Source of the DNA: Telopea speciosissima
Lineage: Eukaryota > Streptophyta > Magnoliopsida > Proteales > Proteaceae
Length of the DNA: 64,000 nt
Reading direction: 5' to 3'
NCBI RefSeq assembly: GCF_018873765.1
Contig: NC_057923.1
Coordinates: forward strand, 27,437,913 to 27,501,912
In this document: one piece after another, positions 32,566-42,204 of the stretch
How the letters are laid out: each line of letters begins with the position of its first letter
How positions within the stretch are numbered: position 1 is the stretch's first letter
The notes under the pieces: model-generated
What the model saw: the letters and a program-made list of their open reading frames with translations, nothing else
What the model was told of the DNA's origin: nothing
Databases searched by the model: none
Program-made: the position numbers and the translations under genes

Positions 32566-34205
32566 GTTACGGCTGAGAATGGGTCTTCAATTGTGAACGG
32601 GACTCTTCCACAATCTTCCACATGGGTCTTCAATCATGAACGGGACTCTTCCACAATCTTCCACAATAATAGGCCTTTTCCTTAAATTAAGGTCTTTCTA
32701 GCTTTTAATATTAGCTATTATATTTGAATTCCCCTATTTTTATGAGAATGTAACTTTTGCACTCTGTTGCACTAATGTAACCATTACACTTCAGCCTATT
32801 TAAGTGGCTTAGGAAATAATGAAGGATATGTTGAGTTTATCCTTACACTTTCTATGTAAAATTGGAGGTTTAGGTTCCCTTGAAGAACCTATCATTGCTT
32901 TCCTATTCTTGTGTGTCTCTCGTGATCGACAATAGAGACAAAAAAGCAACCATTTAGCCTCTTGGTTGTACCAAAGTGGTATCAGCGCCTGACTACGGAT
33001 CAACGAGTGGAGCAGATCGAGAAGACGATGGAGTCACTCTTAGTTGGGCAAAAGGATGTCGTGGATCAAATATCTGAGATGTTTCACAAGCTCTCAGCCT
33101 AAAAATTGGGCTAAGTGGTTAACATGGGCAGAATTTTGTTATAACACAAGTTGGCATACCACGATTGGTCGAACACTATTCGAAGCAGTGTATGGGCAAC
33201 CTCCTCCTTCTCTCTTAACTTATGTTCTAGGAACAGCTAAAGTTGTTGCAGTAGAACAAGAGCTACTAGAGAGAGATGCAGTTATCAAAGAAGTTTGTGA
33301 GAAAATCAGGGAAGCCCAAGCAAGAATGAAAAAAATTTATGACTCCAAGCATTTAGAAAGGGAATTCTCGTTGGGGATATGGTGTATTTGAAGTTGCAGC
33401 CATATAGGCAACTCTCTGTGTCTATGAAGAAGAACTTTACATAATCTGCAAAATATTATGGTCCATTCAAAGTTCTTCAACGTGTTGGGGCGGTGGCTTA
33501 TAAATTAGATTGCCGAGGGGTTCACGCATTCATCCAATTTTCCATGTGTCTCTTCTCAAGAAGAAGGTTGGAGACAATATCACTGCTGCACCATAGTTAC
33601 CTATGGTGAGTATCGATGACGAGAAGATCATTCCAACCCCGCAAGCTGTCCTTGATCGACGAGTTCGAAAGAAACAGCATGAAATTCTGATTCATTGGAA
33701 AGGTTCTTCGCCAGCAGATGCAACTTAGGAAACCAGGGATATTATCAAACAACAATTTCCAGATCTCACCCTTGAGGACAAGGGCATAATTTAAGGGGGA
33801 GGGAGATGTCACGGCTGAGAATGGGTCTTCAATTGTGAACAGGACTCTTCCACAATCTTCCACATGGGTCTTCAATCGTGAACGAGACTCTTCCACAATC
33901 TTCCAAAATAATAGACCTTTTCCTTAAATTAAGGTCTTTCTAACTTTTAATATTAGCTATTATATTTGAATTCCCCTGTTTTTATAAGAATGTAACTGTT
34001 GCACTCCGTTGCACTAATGTAACCGTTACACTTCAGCCTATTTAAGTGGCTCAGGAAATAATGAAGGATATGTTGAGTTTATCCTTACACTATCTATGGA
34101 AAATTGGAGGTTTAGGTTCCCTCGAAGAACCTATCATTGCTTTCCTATTCTTGTGTGTCTCTCGTGGGGACGGAAAAGCAACCATTTAGCCACTTGGTTG
34201 TACCA
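32565..34205 (+). mobile_element. Element G: shrunken chromovirus with internal deletion
   Basis: Two LTRs (32565-32973, 409 bp; 33807-34205, 399 bp; TGTTACGGCTGAG / TGTCACGGCTGAG to GGTTGTACCA) flank only 833 bp. A primer site TGGTATCAGCGCC at 32978-32990 and a polypurine tract TTAAGGGGGAGGGAGA at 33791-33806 are kept. Flanks CTGTA and GTGTA are a near target duplication. The LTR carries a tandem pair GGGTCTTCAAT...TCCACAATCTTCCACA. It may have moved using proteins of full-length relatives. Confidence 0.92.
33028..33794 (+). pseudogene. Fused gag start and integrase/chromodomain remnant of element G
   Basis: The ATG at 33028 opens a gag-like start (MESLLVGQKDVVDQISEM) that jumps at about 33096 to the integrase C-terminal half: NWAKWLTWAEFCYNTSWHTT, then RMKKIYDSKHLEREF, LQPYRQLSVSMKKNFT, HPIFHVSLLKKKV and a chromodomain (VLDRRVRKKQHEILIHWKGS, FPDLTLEDKG). 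PR, RT, RNase H and the integrase core are deleted. Stops and a frameshift near 33380 break what is left. Confidence 0.85.
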
Positions 34206-34917
34206 GTGTATTTGTGTTGAAAAGATTTATATAGATTTGCAATTCTTCACAAACTAGCATTTTTTTTATTTTGTGTTAATTGTTTTCCATTTATGGTGTA
34301 GGGTAATTCCTTTCTTCTTCTTCTTTTTTCTTTTGCTTCGTTGCTTGTGAGTTGTGACCTTCAATATAACTTTGACCGACCTGAAACTTTGCCTTAAGGT
34401 TCTTCACTAAGGGGCGATTCAAGCTCTAGAGTCTACATCTAATATTTTGATTTGTTAAATGGTTGTCTACTTATTATTATTATTATCTAGGCTGATACAT
34501 GCCTATTATTTGCAATGATAGATTGTGGTTGATGGATTACCTATCAACATTTGTTTTGATAGACATGGTTAAACTTAATTAATATTAGATGTACAGATCC
34601 AAAAGAATGGGAAATTATTTCAAATTGAAAAGCCATATTGGTTTTAAGTGTTCATGAATGCATGAGAAGATTAGAATTTAGTTGTAAAAAATTAGTTTGC
34701 TCCTTGATTTTTACTAGGATAAACCCGTATTTTTGCTCCCATACTATTTCAGAGCACCCGTATTAAAACACATATTATACACGTACCGTATCATTTTTGT
34801 ATGCGTTTTATTGCGCCGAATTTTTTAGAGACGACCTATTGCCGTGTGGGCCGATTAATTGCCGTACGTATCCGTTCCCGTATTATTGTCGCACCCGAAC
34901 TTACTATGGGTGTGAGC

Positions 34918-35344
34918 TAGAGATCCTCAGATCATTCTTACATGGTTGAAGGGAGATGGAGGAAAAAAATATCATCCAATACCAGATCAAATCCCCAATG
35001 CCTCTCTGTATGGTGCTTATGAATGATTTTTTCTCCTTTCCCTCCTTTTATGCAGCCAAAAGGATTTGTATTATTATTATCTTTTTTTGGGGGGGTGGCT
35101 AAGGCAAGATCTAGAATTTGTTACTGTTGCATGGAAATTAATGGATTGGTGTAACCTCTTTCCAAATTTTGATTGGTGGGATATAGTGTAGAACATTAAA
35201 ACATGTGCATCAAGAACTCAATGGATCAAACAAAGGAAGCAATTCATGAAAATTATTTGTAGCACTAACTCCTAGTAGCACAATGATTCCTCATACACAT
35301 TGAAATCCATGATAGGCACTGGGCATGGTTTGCTCATTATGTAG
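34918..35344. other. Stretch without recognised features
   Basis: A/T-rich DNA between the MULE and the copia LTR, with a T7G7 run near 35082-35096. No gene or repeat I can name. Confidence 0.5.
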
Positions 35345-36800
35345 TTTGTGCTAGGTTCCTCTATCATGAGGAAACTAATGACTTGACATTGTCAATCACT
35401 ATCTCTTAATGATATGATAAACCACTCCTTTGTTTCTAAGGCAATGAGAAAAATTCTCACCTACTTGAACAAGGGGGTCACAAAGTGAGATTAGATTCTC
35501 TTTTCTATAAATAGGAAAGAAAGAGGAAAGGAGATAGTATGTACTGTTCCTTGAGTGAAACAACTCTTTTCAGCACAATTTGGCTTTTCTGTAAGGCTGA
35601 AAAGAAGAGGAAAGAAGGAAAAGAAGGTGCTCTCTCCAATTTTATTATAGTTTTATGATGTTCTCTCTTTCAAGGGAAGAAGGAAAGGTATTGAGGATTT
35701 CTATATTTGTCACGACAAGTTTTGATGCGAGAGTATTGTAATCTTGTGAATCCCCTTTGTTTGGTGAGTTGCTTTATAATCCAAGAGGGGATTTTTCTCT
35801 TGATATTTGTTATCCTCTAATATTATCTAGAGAGTATTAAAATCTCATTATTTATCATAGTGCAAGCTTTTACCTGGATGCGGTCCCGTGGTTTTTTCGT
35901 TTTGCCTTGGAAGGCTTTTATTGGAAAGAGCCTCCTCCTCACAGGGGACCACAAGGGTAACCATCCAAAAAAGGTGATGTAACTCACCTATCATGCTATG
36001 GCAATGAGATTGGTGAGAGTGATTTACTCACTCTCTCCCACGTCTCTTGCTAAAACAAACTTAAATTTTCTCTTTCCTTATAAAAGGGAGAAGGATGATG
36101 GAGTACGATGTATTGAAGAAAATTCCATTTCTAATTCCAAAATTGTGTGACGAATATTTCTTAAGAGTGAGATCTCTTTCCTCTCTAGTATTTTCTATGA
36201 GTGGGGAGAGAAAAGAAAGAAGAGAAGGTGCACTCTCGTGTTCTCCATATTGGATTGCGGCGCGATAGTGTTATCTTTGTCAAGTGAAGAAAAGAAGGTA
36301 CTGAGGCTTTTCAATATTTTGTTACAATAGGTTTTGAGTTGAGAGTATTGTGATCTTGTGAATCCACATTTGTTTGGTGAGTTACTTTCTAATACAAAAG
36401 AGTTGTGTTCTTGATGTTTTGGTAGCCTCTATTATTGCCTAGAGAAAATATCTTGTAACCCTATTAGTAATTATAGTAGAAGTTTTACTTAGACAAGGTC
36501 CTGTGGTTTTTTCCTTTAGTCTTGGAAGAGTTTTTCACATTAAAATTGGAATGTACTTTTGCAGTTAGGTTGATTTGTTTCAATGTGTTATTACTTTACA
36601 CATATTTGGTTACCGTTGTGGATCTTTATTAACTAACACATAGATGAGAAAGGGATGTTTTTTTTTCAACAAATTCCACATTAAAATTGGTGTGTGCTTT
36701 TGTAGTTGGGTTGATTTGTGTCAATGTGTTATTATTTTACAAATATTTGGTTATCATTGTGTACCTCTTTTAACTTTCACACAGGTAGGAAACGAGTTGT
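35345..36800 (+). repeat. Duplicated LTR-like region of copia element H1
   Basis: Two related units lie head to tail (about 35345-35975 and 35976-36640). Each has a TATA box (TCTATAAATAGG at 35505-35516; CTTATAAAAGGG near 36077), then TTTGTTTGGTGAGTTRCTTT, then GGTCCYGTGGTTTTTTC. At the end a 141-bp piece is doubled (CACATTAAAATTGG at 36536 and 36677). A decayed primer site, TTGTTATCAGATGG, follows at 36814-36827. H2 (40945-45440) is another copy of this LTR. Confidence 0.65.
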
Positions 36801-36823
36801 TTTTACCTAACAATTGTTATCAG

Positions 36824-37525
36824 ATGGAGGTCTTTGAATTACGTGCAAAAGATGGAGGAGGGAAACACCCCAACATGGATGATCAGCTTGAATGTGAGCA
36901 CTGGATGATTTGGAAAGTGAGGATGAAAGATTTTCTATATTGCAAGGATCTTTATCCATCAATTTTTGGATGATAATGTTTTTCATCATTTATCCATAGA
37001 GATGTCAGTGCATTCATTGTGGAAAAATTAGAAGCGCTATACGAAAGGAAGACTGTTGGAAACAAAGCTTTCTTAACCAAAAAGTTTGTGAATCTAAAGT
37101 ATGGAAAAAGAAAGATCAATTGCAGAACATTTGAACGAGACGCAAAGTATTGTGAATCAGCTCTCCTCCATAAAGATGTGCTTGAGGATAAGTTACACGA
37201 CTTGTTACTTCTCAGTTCGTTACCTGACAATTGGAAGACATTGGTAGTATCTCTGCACAATTTTGCACTAGATGGGGTGCTCTCAATGACTCAAGTAACA
37301 AGATGTCTGTTGAATGAAGAGATAAAAAAAGAAATCCTTGGCTTCACCTCATTAAGAAGCATTTTTAATAAAAAAAAAAACTGGGGAAGAAGTAAAAACA
37401 AATCAAGGAATGAGATTACATATCATATGAAAAGGGAGTGCAAGAAGCACAAAATATATTTAAAGAAAGAGAAAGAGGATGAGAAGAAGACAGATGAAAA
37501 GGAGTGCAGAAAGCTCAGACAGTAA
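36824..37525 (+). pseudogene. Ty1/copia gag of element H1, broken
   Basis: Reads LECEHWMIWKVRMKDFLYCK, then, after two stops at 36971-36976 and a frameshift, VEKLEALYERKTVGNKAFLT, LYDLLLLSSLP-like (HDLLLLSSLPDNWKTLVVSL) and VTRCLLNEEIKKE, the usual copia gag (UBN2-type) order. A damaged zinc knuckle (YHMKRECKK) and a Lys/Glu-rich tail close it at 37525. It directly follows the LTR and primer-site remnant. Confidence 0.82.
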
Positions 37526-38040
37526 TATTATTTAGATATTGTCACACCTCCTCACCAAGTTGTGTATACTAATGATCTCATTGATCTTATTCCAGATCCT
37601 CCTCCCATGGCACGTAATGATGAGATGTAAAACAAAGCAATAGAGATGATGATGGTGATGATAACAATGATGATGCTTCTACAGTTGGTATAGGTGATGT
37701 GAACAGGGGGAGCAGCCCTGTCTAGAGCCATCGGTTAAAACTTAGTTGATGAGATAATCTACCAAGGAGTGACAACCATCTATCAGAGTTCCACCACATT
37801 AGTATATGAAAAAAAATGGAATGTTTTGAAGAAGCAAGGTCGATGAGTATTGAATTCATGCAAGAAGAGTAGCTACATGATGTACAGCAATCGATGCGAA
37901 GTTTGATCTATTCCATGATCCAGAGTTGTTCATTCGAGGGACTAGTGCTGCACATAATGACACATAGAGTGAAGGAGGGAACGGTACTGAATTAAAAATT
38001 TTCAATCCTATACAAAGAATCGATCCTCATGTAGTATAGG
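37526..38040 (+). pseudogene. Remnant of copia pol between integrase and RT, element H1
   Basis: After gag the sequence jumps to the low-complexity Asp-rich linker found after copia integrase (DPPPMARNDEM, GATGATG repeats at 37640-37675) and a weak trace of the start of RT (CFEEARSMS near 37815). Protease and integrase are deleted. Many stops. Confidence 0.5.
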
Positions 38041-38631
38041 ATATTTGAATCAAACAATACAATACAAGTTTAGGGTTACCTCTTGGGTTCTGCAATCAAA
38101 GCAACTCCAATAGTTCACATCACTTGAACATTGAACCCGTAAAGGTAAGAATTGATCTCCATTCAATGCTTTGATGGAAAAGAGCATAATGGAAACCTCT
38201 TCTAACAATAACAACCACCAACGGGAAAGATAGAAAGAAGAAGAGGAGAGAGAGTATCTACAATTTTGGGACAAAACTCTTTCTCTAAAAATTTATGAGC
38301 TAATAATGAATTGAGCATCTTTTCTTCTCTTTAAGGCTATATTTTATAGTTAAACATGATTTCTTTCCTTATTAGGATTACTAGAGTTAAGTGGTGAGAC
38401 CATATTGGATCGTACACCAAGGTTGCCTACACTGGGTCACACCCAATCGGCCAATTAAGTTAATTGCATACAAGTGCACTTTAATTTTGGTAATAACCAC
38501 AAAACCCATAATTGATAGAAAATGTTACGTGTAGGTCCCTCCATTTTACAATATCTCATAATAGACCTCGGGGCATGGAATTAAATTACTTCACTACCTT
38601 GTCTTTTGAACAACTAATATAAAGCATCATG
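38041..38631. other. Stretch without gene, probable LTR remnant
   Basis: A/T-rich, continuous in style with the repeat that follows; no coding frame or named motif. Confidence 0.4.
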
Positions 38632-39079
38632 ACTATAAAATAATTATCAAATAATAATAATTTATAAATTCTTTTGTAAATACTTTACAAATAAAAACAC
38701 CGAACTAGATCTCCTTCCAATCAAGTTCAAGATTTTCTCTTGAGATATTCTCCCTACACGGGAAGTGGATTCCTTATTAAGTGTCATTTCTGTCCATAAG
38801 GAGACATAGTGGATCCAACATAATGATATATAGCCAGTCAAATGTAGGCATCAAATTTATGTACACTAAAGTACATCATATCAGTCTTCAATGATAAAGA
38901 CCTCTCAAGTTTGGGGATCACACAAGTATCATGAGAGTTATAAAATAATTATTATTTAATAATTATTTATAATTCTCTTGTAAACACTTTCCACATAAAA
39001 ACACCGAGCTAGATCTCCTTCCAATCAAGTTTAGGATTTTCTCTCGAGAAATTCTCCCTACATAGGAAGTGAATTCCGA
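38632..39079. repeat. Partial tandem duplication, period about 304 bp
   Basis: 38632-38775 and 38937-39079 align (AAAACACCGARCTAGATCTCC, CAATCAAGTT, ATTCTCCCTACAYRGGAAGT). The style is that of an LTR in reverse orientation, but no ends were found. Confidence 0.7.
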
Positions 39080-39479
39080 TACATAATTAAAGTGTACCCA
39101 TACCTGTGTCTGAAATTTCCATTCCCAAAAACACACAATGTGGTAAACCCAATTTTGTCCCTAGTTGCGAATACTTTGAGGTCATACTTATGGATACACA
39201 ATTGCCCATATATAAGTGAATGTAAATTAATTAAATAAACAAAATTTTGATTTGATGGAAACTATATCCAACGTAGAGTGTGTGTGTAGAATTGCACAAG
39301 TAGTGGTGTATACGGAATTGTGCATGCATAGACAATGGTGCACAATGAATGATATACACATTGAGGATATGTAGGGTAAAGAGTGAGGTGAGGAAGCCAT
39401 CTACAATGGAAAAGGAACCATGTTGTAGGATTGGTAAGATTTGGTGGGCACTCCTACAATGTGAGAAGTTCGATTCATC

Positions 39480-39565
39480 CATGGTGAAAAATCTGTGTTA
39501 CAGGGGTACACAGATGTTGACATGGTAGATTTGAGAGATCTTCTGTCATTAGTCGGAGGGGGAGT
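39480..39565 (+). pseudogene. Tiny RNase H remnant and polypurine tract of copia element I
   Basis: A short frame reads LQGYTDVDM, the copia RNase H start (GYTDADM in relatives), then jumps to CGGAGGGGGAGT (39554-39565), a polypurine tract directly before the LTR. The rest of RNase H is deleted. Confidence 0.55.
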
Positions 39566-40944
39566 TGTTGGGAAAACACTTCTCCTCTCCCAATCTTCTA
39601 TGCAAGTTTTGATGATAACAAACACATGAAAGAATCCTAAAGCGTGTTCAAGAATATTTAAAGATGACAGGATTGCTAAGAGAAGAGAGAAGTTCAAGAC
39701 AAAACTTGAAGAATCACAAAGAAGTCAAGATCAAGACTTGAAAGATATACCCCTTAAAGAACTCGAGCAAAGATTTCATGAAGCAAAGATCACTTGAAGC
39801 TTTCCTGAAGATGATCGTGTGCACTTAGATAAACACATTGCATGATTGTAATTGCATACATATAATATAAAACCATATGCATTGTAGAGACCTTAGGAGG
39901 CTTTTATAGAACCACTTTTGACTTTGGTTTAGGCTAAAGAATTGTTGGAATGAAACCCCAAGAGACAGACTGTCAAAAATTAGTTAAGACAGTCTGCCAG
40001 TTGATCCACCGGTCGACCGGATCACAGGGCATTTTCAATCGGGACTAGCAGAAGTCTGTCGGATCGTAGCAGCAGGTCTGCCCTGTCAACCGGATCATGC
40101 CGATTGATCCATCGGTCGATCGGACACCAACCGGATAGTCCAGCTCATGCCATAAGGACTACTTTTTCCCAACGACTATATTGTCCGGTTGACTGGTAAA
40201 TCCTCAAGTCGACCAGAAGGATAAAAAATAGGTTTGTTAGATCTATTTTTGCATTTGTTTTTAGAGAATTAATTGAGTTGTATAAATAGTGAACATGTCA
40301 GACCTTTTCAGAAACTAGATTTATTGAGAAGTGAAAAGTCATAATTCAAGTCTTTATGGTGTTGAAGTCAAGAAGTCTCTTTTGAGACCATTCAAGGCTA
40401 ACTTCAATGTTCAAGACCTTTACATTATTAAAGCATTTATTTTAGAGAGAAGTTCTAAAGAATGTCAACTTTATTTGCACTCATTTGCATATCATTCATC
40501 ACTTGCAAGGAGTACATGTCACACTCCTTGCCTAGGTAATCCTTATCTTTCTTTATTTATATTTGTTTTTGTTCTTGCTCTTGAGTTGGGTTAACTCTAG
40601 ATGAGTAAGGTGGTTTTGCACTAGCTTAGATTGTAGTTAAGATGTGCAAGGGATTCTCTTATCCTCAAAAGATTTAGGATCCTCTTATCCTGATAAAAAG
40701 ATTTGTAAAGGTGTTCTTCTCCACTTATTGTATTGAAAGAAAAAACTAGTGAAATTCTCTCAAGGTTGAGAGGAGTGGATGTAGGCTTAGTTAGCCAAAC
40801 CACTATAAAATCTTGTTCCTCTTTTTCTTGTGCAATTTATTTACTTTTACTTTGCTTTAAGTTAAGAGCAAATTGAAATTTTTTTTAAAAAGGTTCATAT
40901 TTCACTAGTGATAACCTATTTACCCCCCTTTAGGTTATCCCACA
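39566..40944 (+). repeat. 3' LTR of copia element I, 1379 bp
   Basis: Starts TGTTGGGAAAACACTTC after the polypurine tract and ends TAGGTTATCCCACA, preceded by TATTTACCCCCCTT, an arrangement common at the ends of plant copia LTRs. Includes CCGGTCGACCGGAT-type palindromes at 40000-40205 and a TATA-like TATAAATAG at 40280-40288. Its end abuts the H2 LTR. Confidence 0.7.
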
Positions 40945-41408
40945 GGAGTTTATTAGGTTTCCTCCATTATGAAGGAATTAATGTCGTGACATTATTGATC
41001 ACTATTTCTTAGTGATATGATAAATCACTACTTTGTTTCTAAGGTAGTAAGAAGAATTCTCACCTTATGTGTACAAGGGGTCACAAAAATGAGTCAGTGT
41101 ATGCACCGATTCAAGATTAGGTTCTTTTTTTATAAATAGAAAAGAAAGAGGAAAGGGGTTAGTATATACTATTCCTTGGGTGAAACAACTCTTTTTGGCT
41201 CTATCTTTACTGTGAGAGAGTGAAAGAGGAGTGGAGAGATGGAAGAAAAGGTGCTCCCTCGTATTGTATTTTGGTATGACGATGTTCTCTCTATCAAGGG
41301 AAGAAAGAAAGGTACTAAGGTTATTCTATATTTGTCATGACGGGTTTTAAGGTGAGAGTACTGTAATCTTGTGAATCCATAATTATTTGGTGAGTTGCTT
41401 TATGTAAT
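40945..41408 (+). repeat. Copia LTR H2, left part
   Basis: Aligns with 35350-35780 of H1 (CCTC..TATGA.GGAA, TAGTGATATGATAAA, TATAAATAGAAAAGAAAGAGG, TTTGGTGAGTTGCTTTAT). Cut at 41408 by a 3.9-kb insertion, with continuation at 45286. Confidence 0.7.
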
Positions 41409-41879
41409 TGTTATGGCAAGAAATCGATGGACCATTCTTCCGAGGATGACCTCCACAAAAGAACAAACGAGCAAGGGAGAGTCAGGTTCGACTGGCGGGG
41501 GACTCTCTGGTGCCTAAGTTTGATTCCTTTGCAGCAAATAAGTTGCTAGAGTAAATTATGAATTGATCTCCTTACCTAGGTTAGGTTCGACCGGCGAGGG
41601 ACTCTCTGATGCCTAAGTTTGATTCATTTGCAGCAAATAAGTTACTAGAGTAAATTATGAATTGATCTACTTACCTGGGTGGTGCATGACTACTTATAAC
41701 TTGTAGTGGAGATTGAGGTGGTTGTGGAGAGTCCAAATTTAACAAATATTCTAATTATGGTAGGAGATCCAATATGGGTGCCTTTTTGGAGAAGGTTTCC
41801 TCTTTTGAAGAGTCCTTCCTTAGTTAGAACACGAGGATGGTTATACCCATACCCAAGAACCTAATAAATAATTTGAATT

Positions 41880-42185
41880 TTGTGCCATGTAGGCGAGACA
41901 GCAGCATACGCCGGTGAATTGTTTGCGTTGGTCGTCAATCCAACTTATAAGATCATCGATCAATACACTGGACTTGCGGTTGAAGAAAGATTTCTTAACC
42001 GAGAGTGGGGAAGGTTTGTGGAAGGTGGCTTTCTAGATTGCCCTCCCAGCACTAGTCCCAAAAGCGAAGAGGATCATAAGGTGAACCCGATGCTCGCTCG
42101 CATCAATAAGTGGTGCCTCTGTGCAATGTGTATCGAGAAGAGACTACTGTTCGGGGTTCAGGAGTTAGACCTCGAAGAGAGATGA
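41880..42185 (+). CDS. Short ORF of unknown function in insertion J
   Basis: A 101-codon frame (MCHVGETAAYAGELFALVVN to LDLEER) has even composition unlike random A/T-rich frames, a Cys-rich CLCAMCIEKR and a mixed charged C-terminus. Its start may be upstream of the ATG. I recognise no family; it may be a piece of a transposon-borne gene. Confidence 0.3.
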   Translation: MCHVGETAAYAGELFALVVNPTYKIIDQYTGLAVEERFLNREWGRFVEGGFLDCPPSTSPKSEEDHKVNPMLARINKWCLCAMCIEKRLLFGVQELDLEER

Positions 42186-42204
42186 GTCTATGATATAGGT
42201 ATAA

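Larger units (their letters stand above)
31541..34907. mobile_element. Mutator-like (MULE) non-autonomous element hosting two LTR insertions
   Basis: A 10-bp perfect direct repeat, GGGTGTGAGC, bounds 31541-34907. The ends are inverted and diverged: left ATAGTTAGTAAGTTTGCG, right (reversed) ATAGTAAGTTCGGGTGCGAC, both followed by CGTAT/ACGG-rich sequence. The 9-10-bp duplication and long loose terminal repeats fit a MULE. Once the Tat-like solo LTR and element G are taken out, about 1.1 kb remains with no transposase. Confidence 0.6.
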
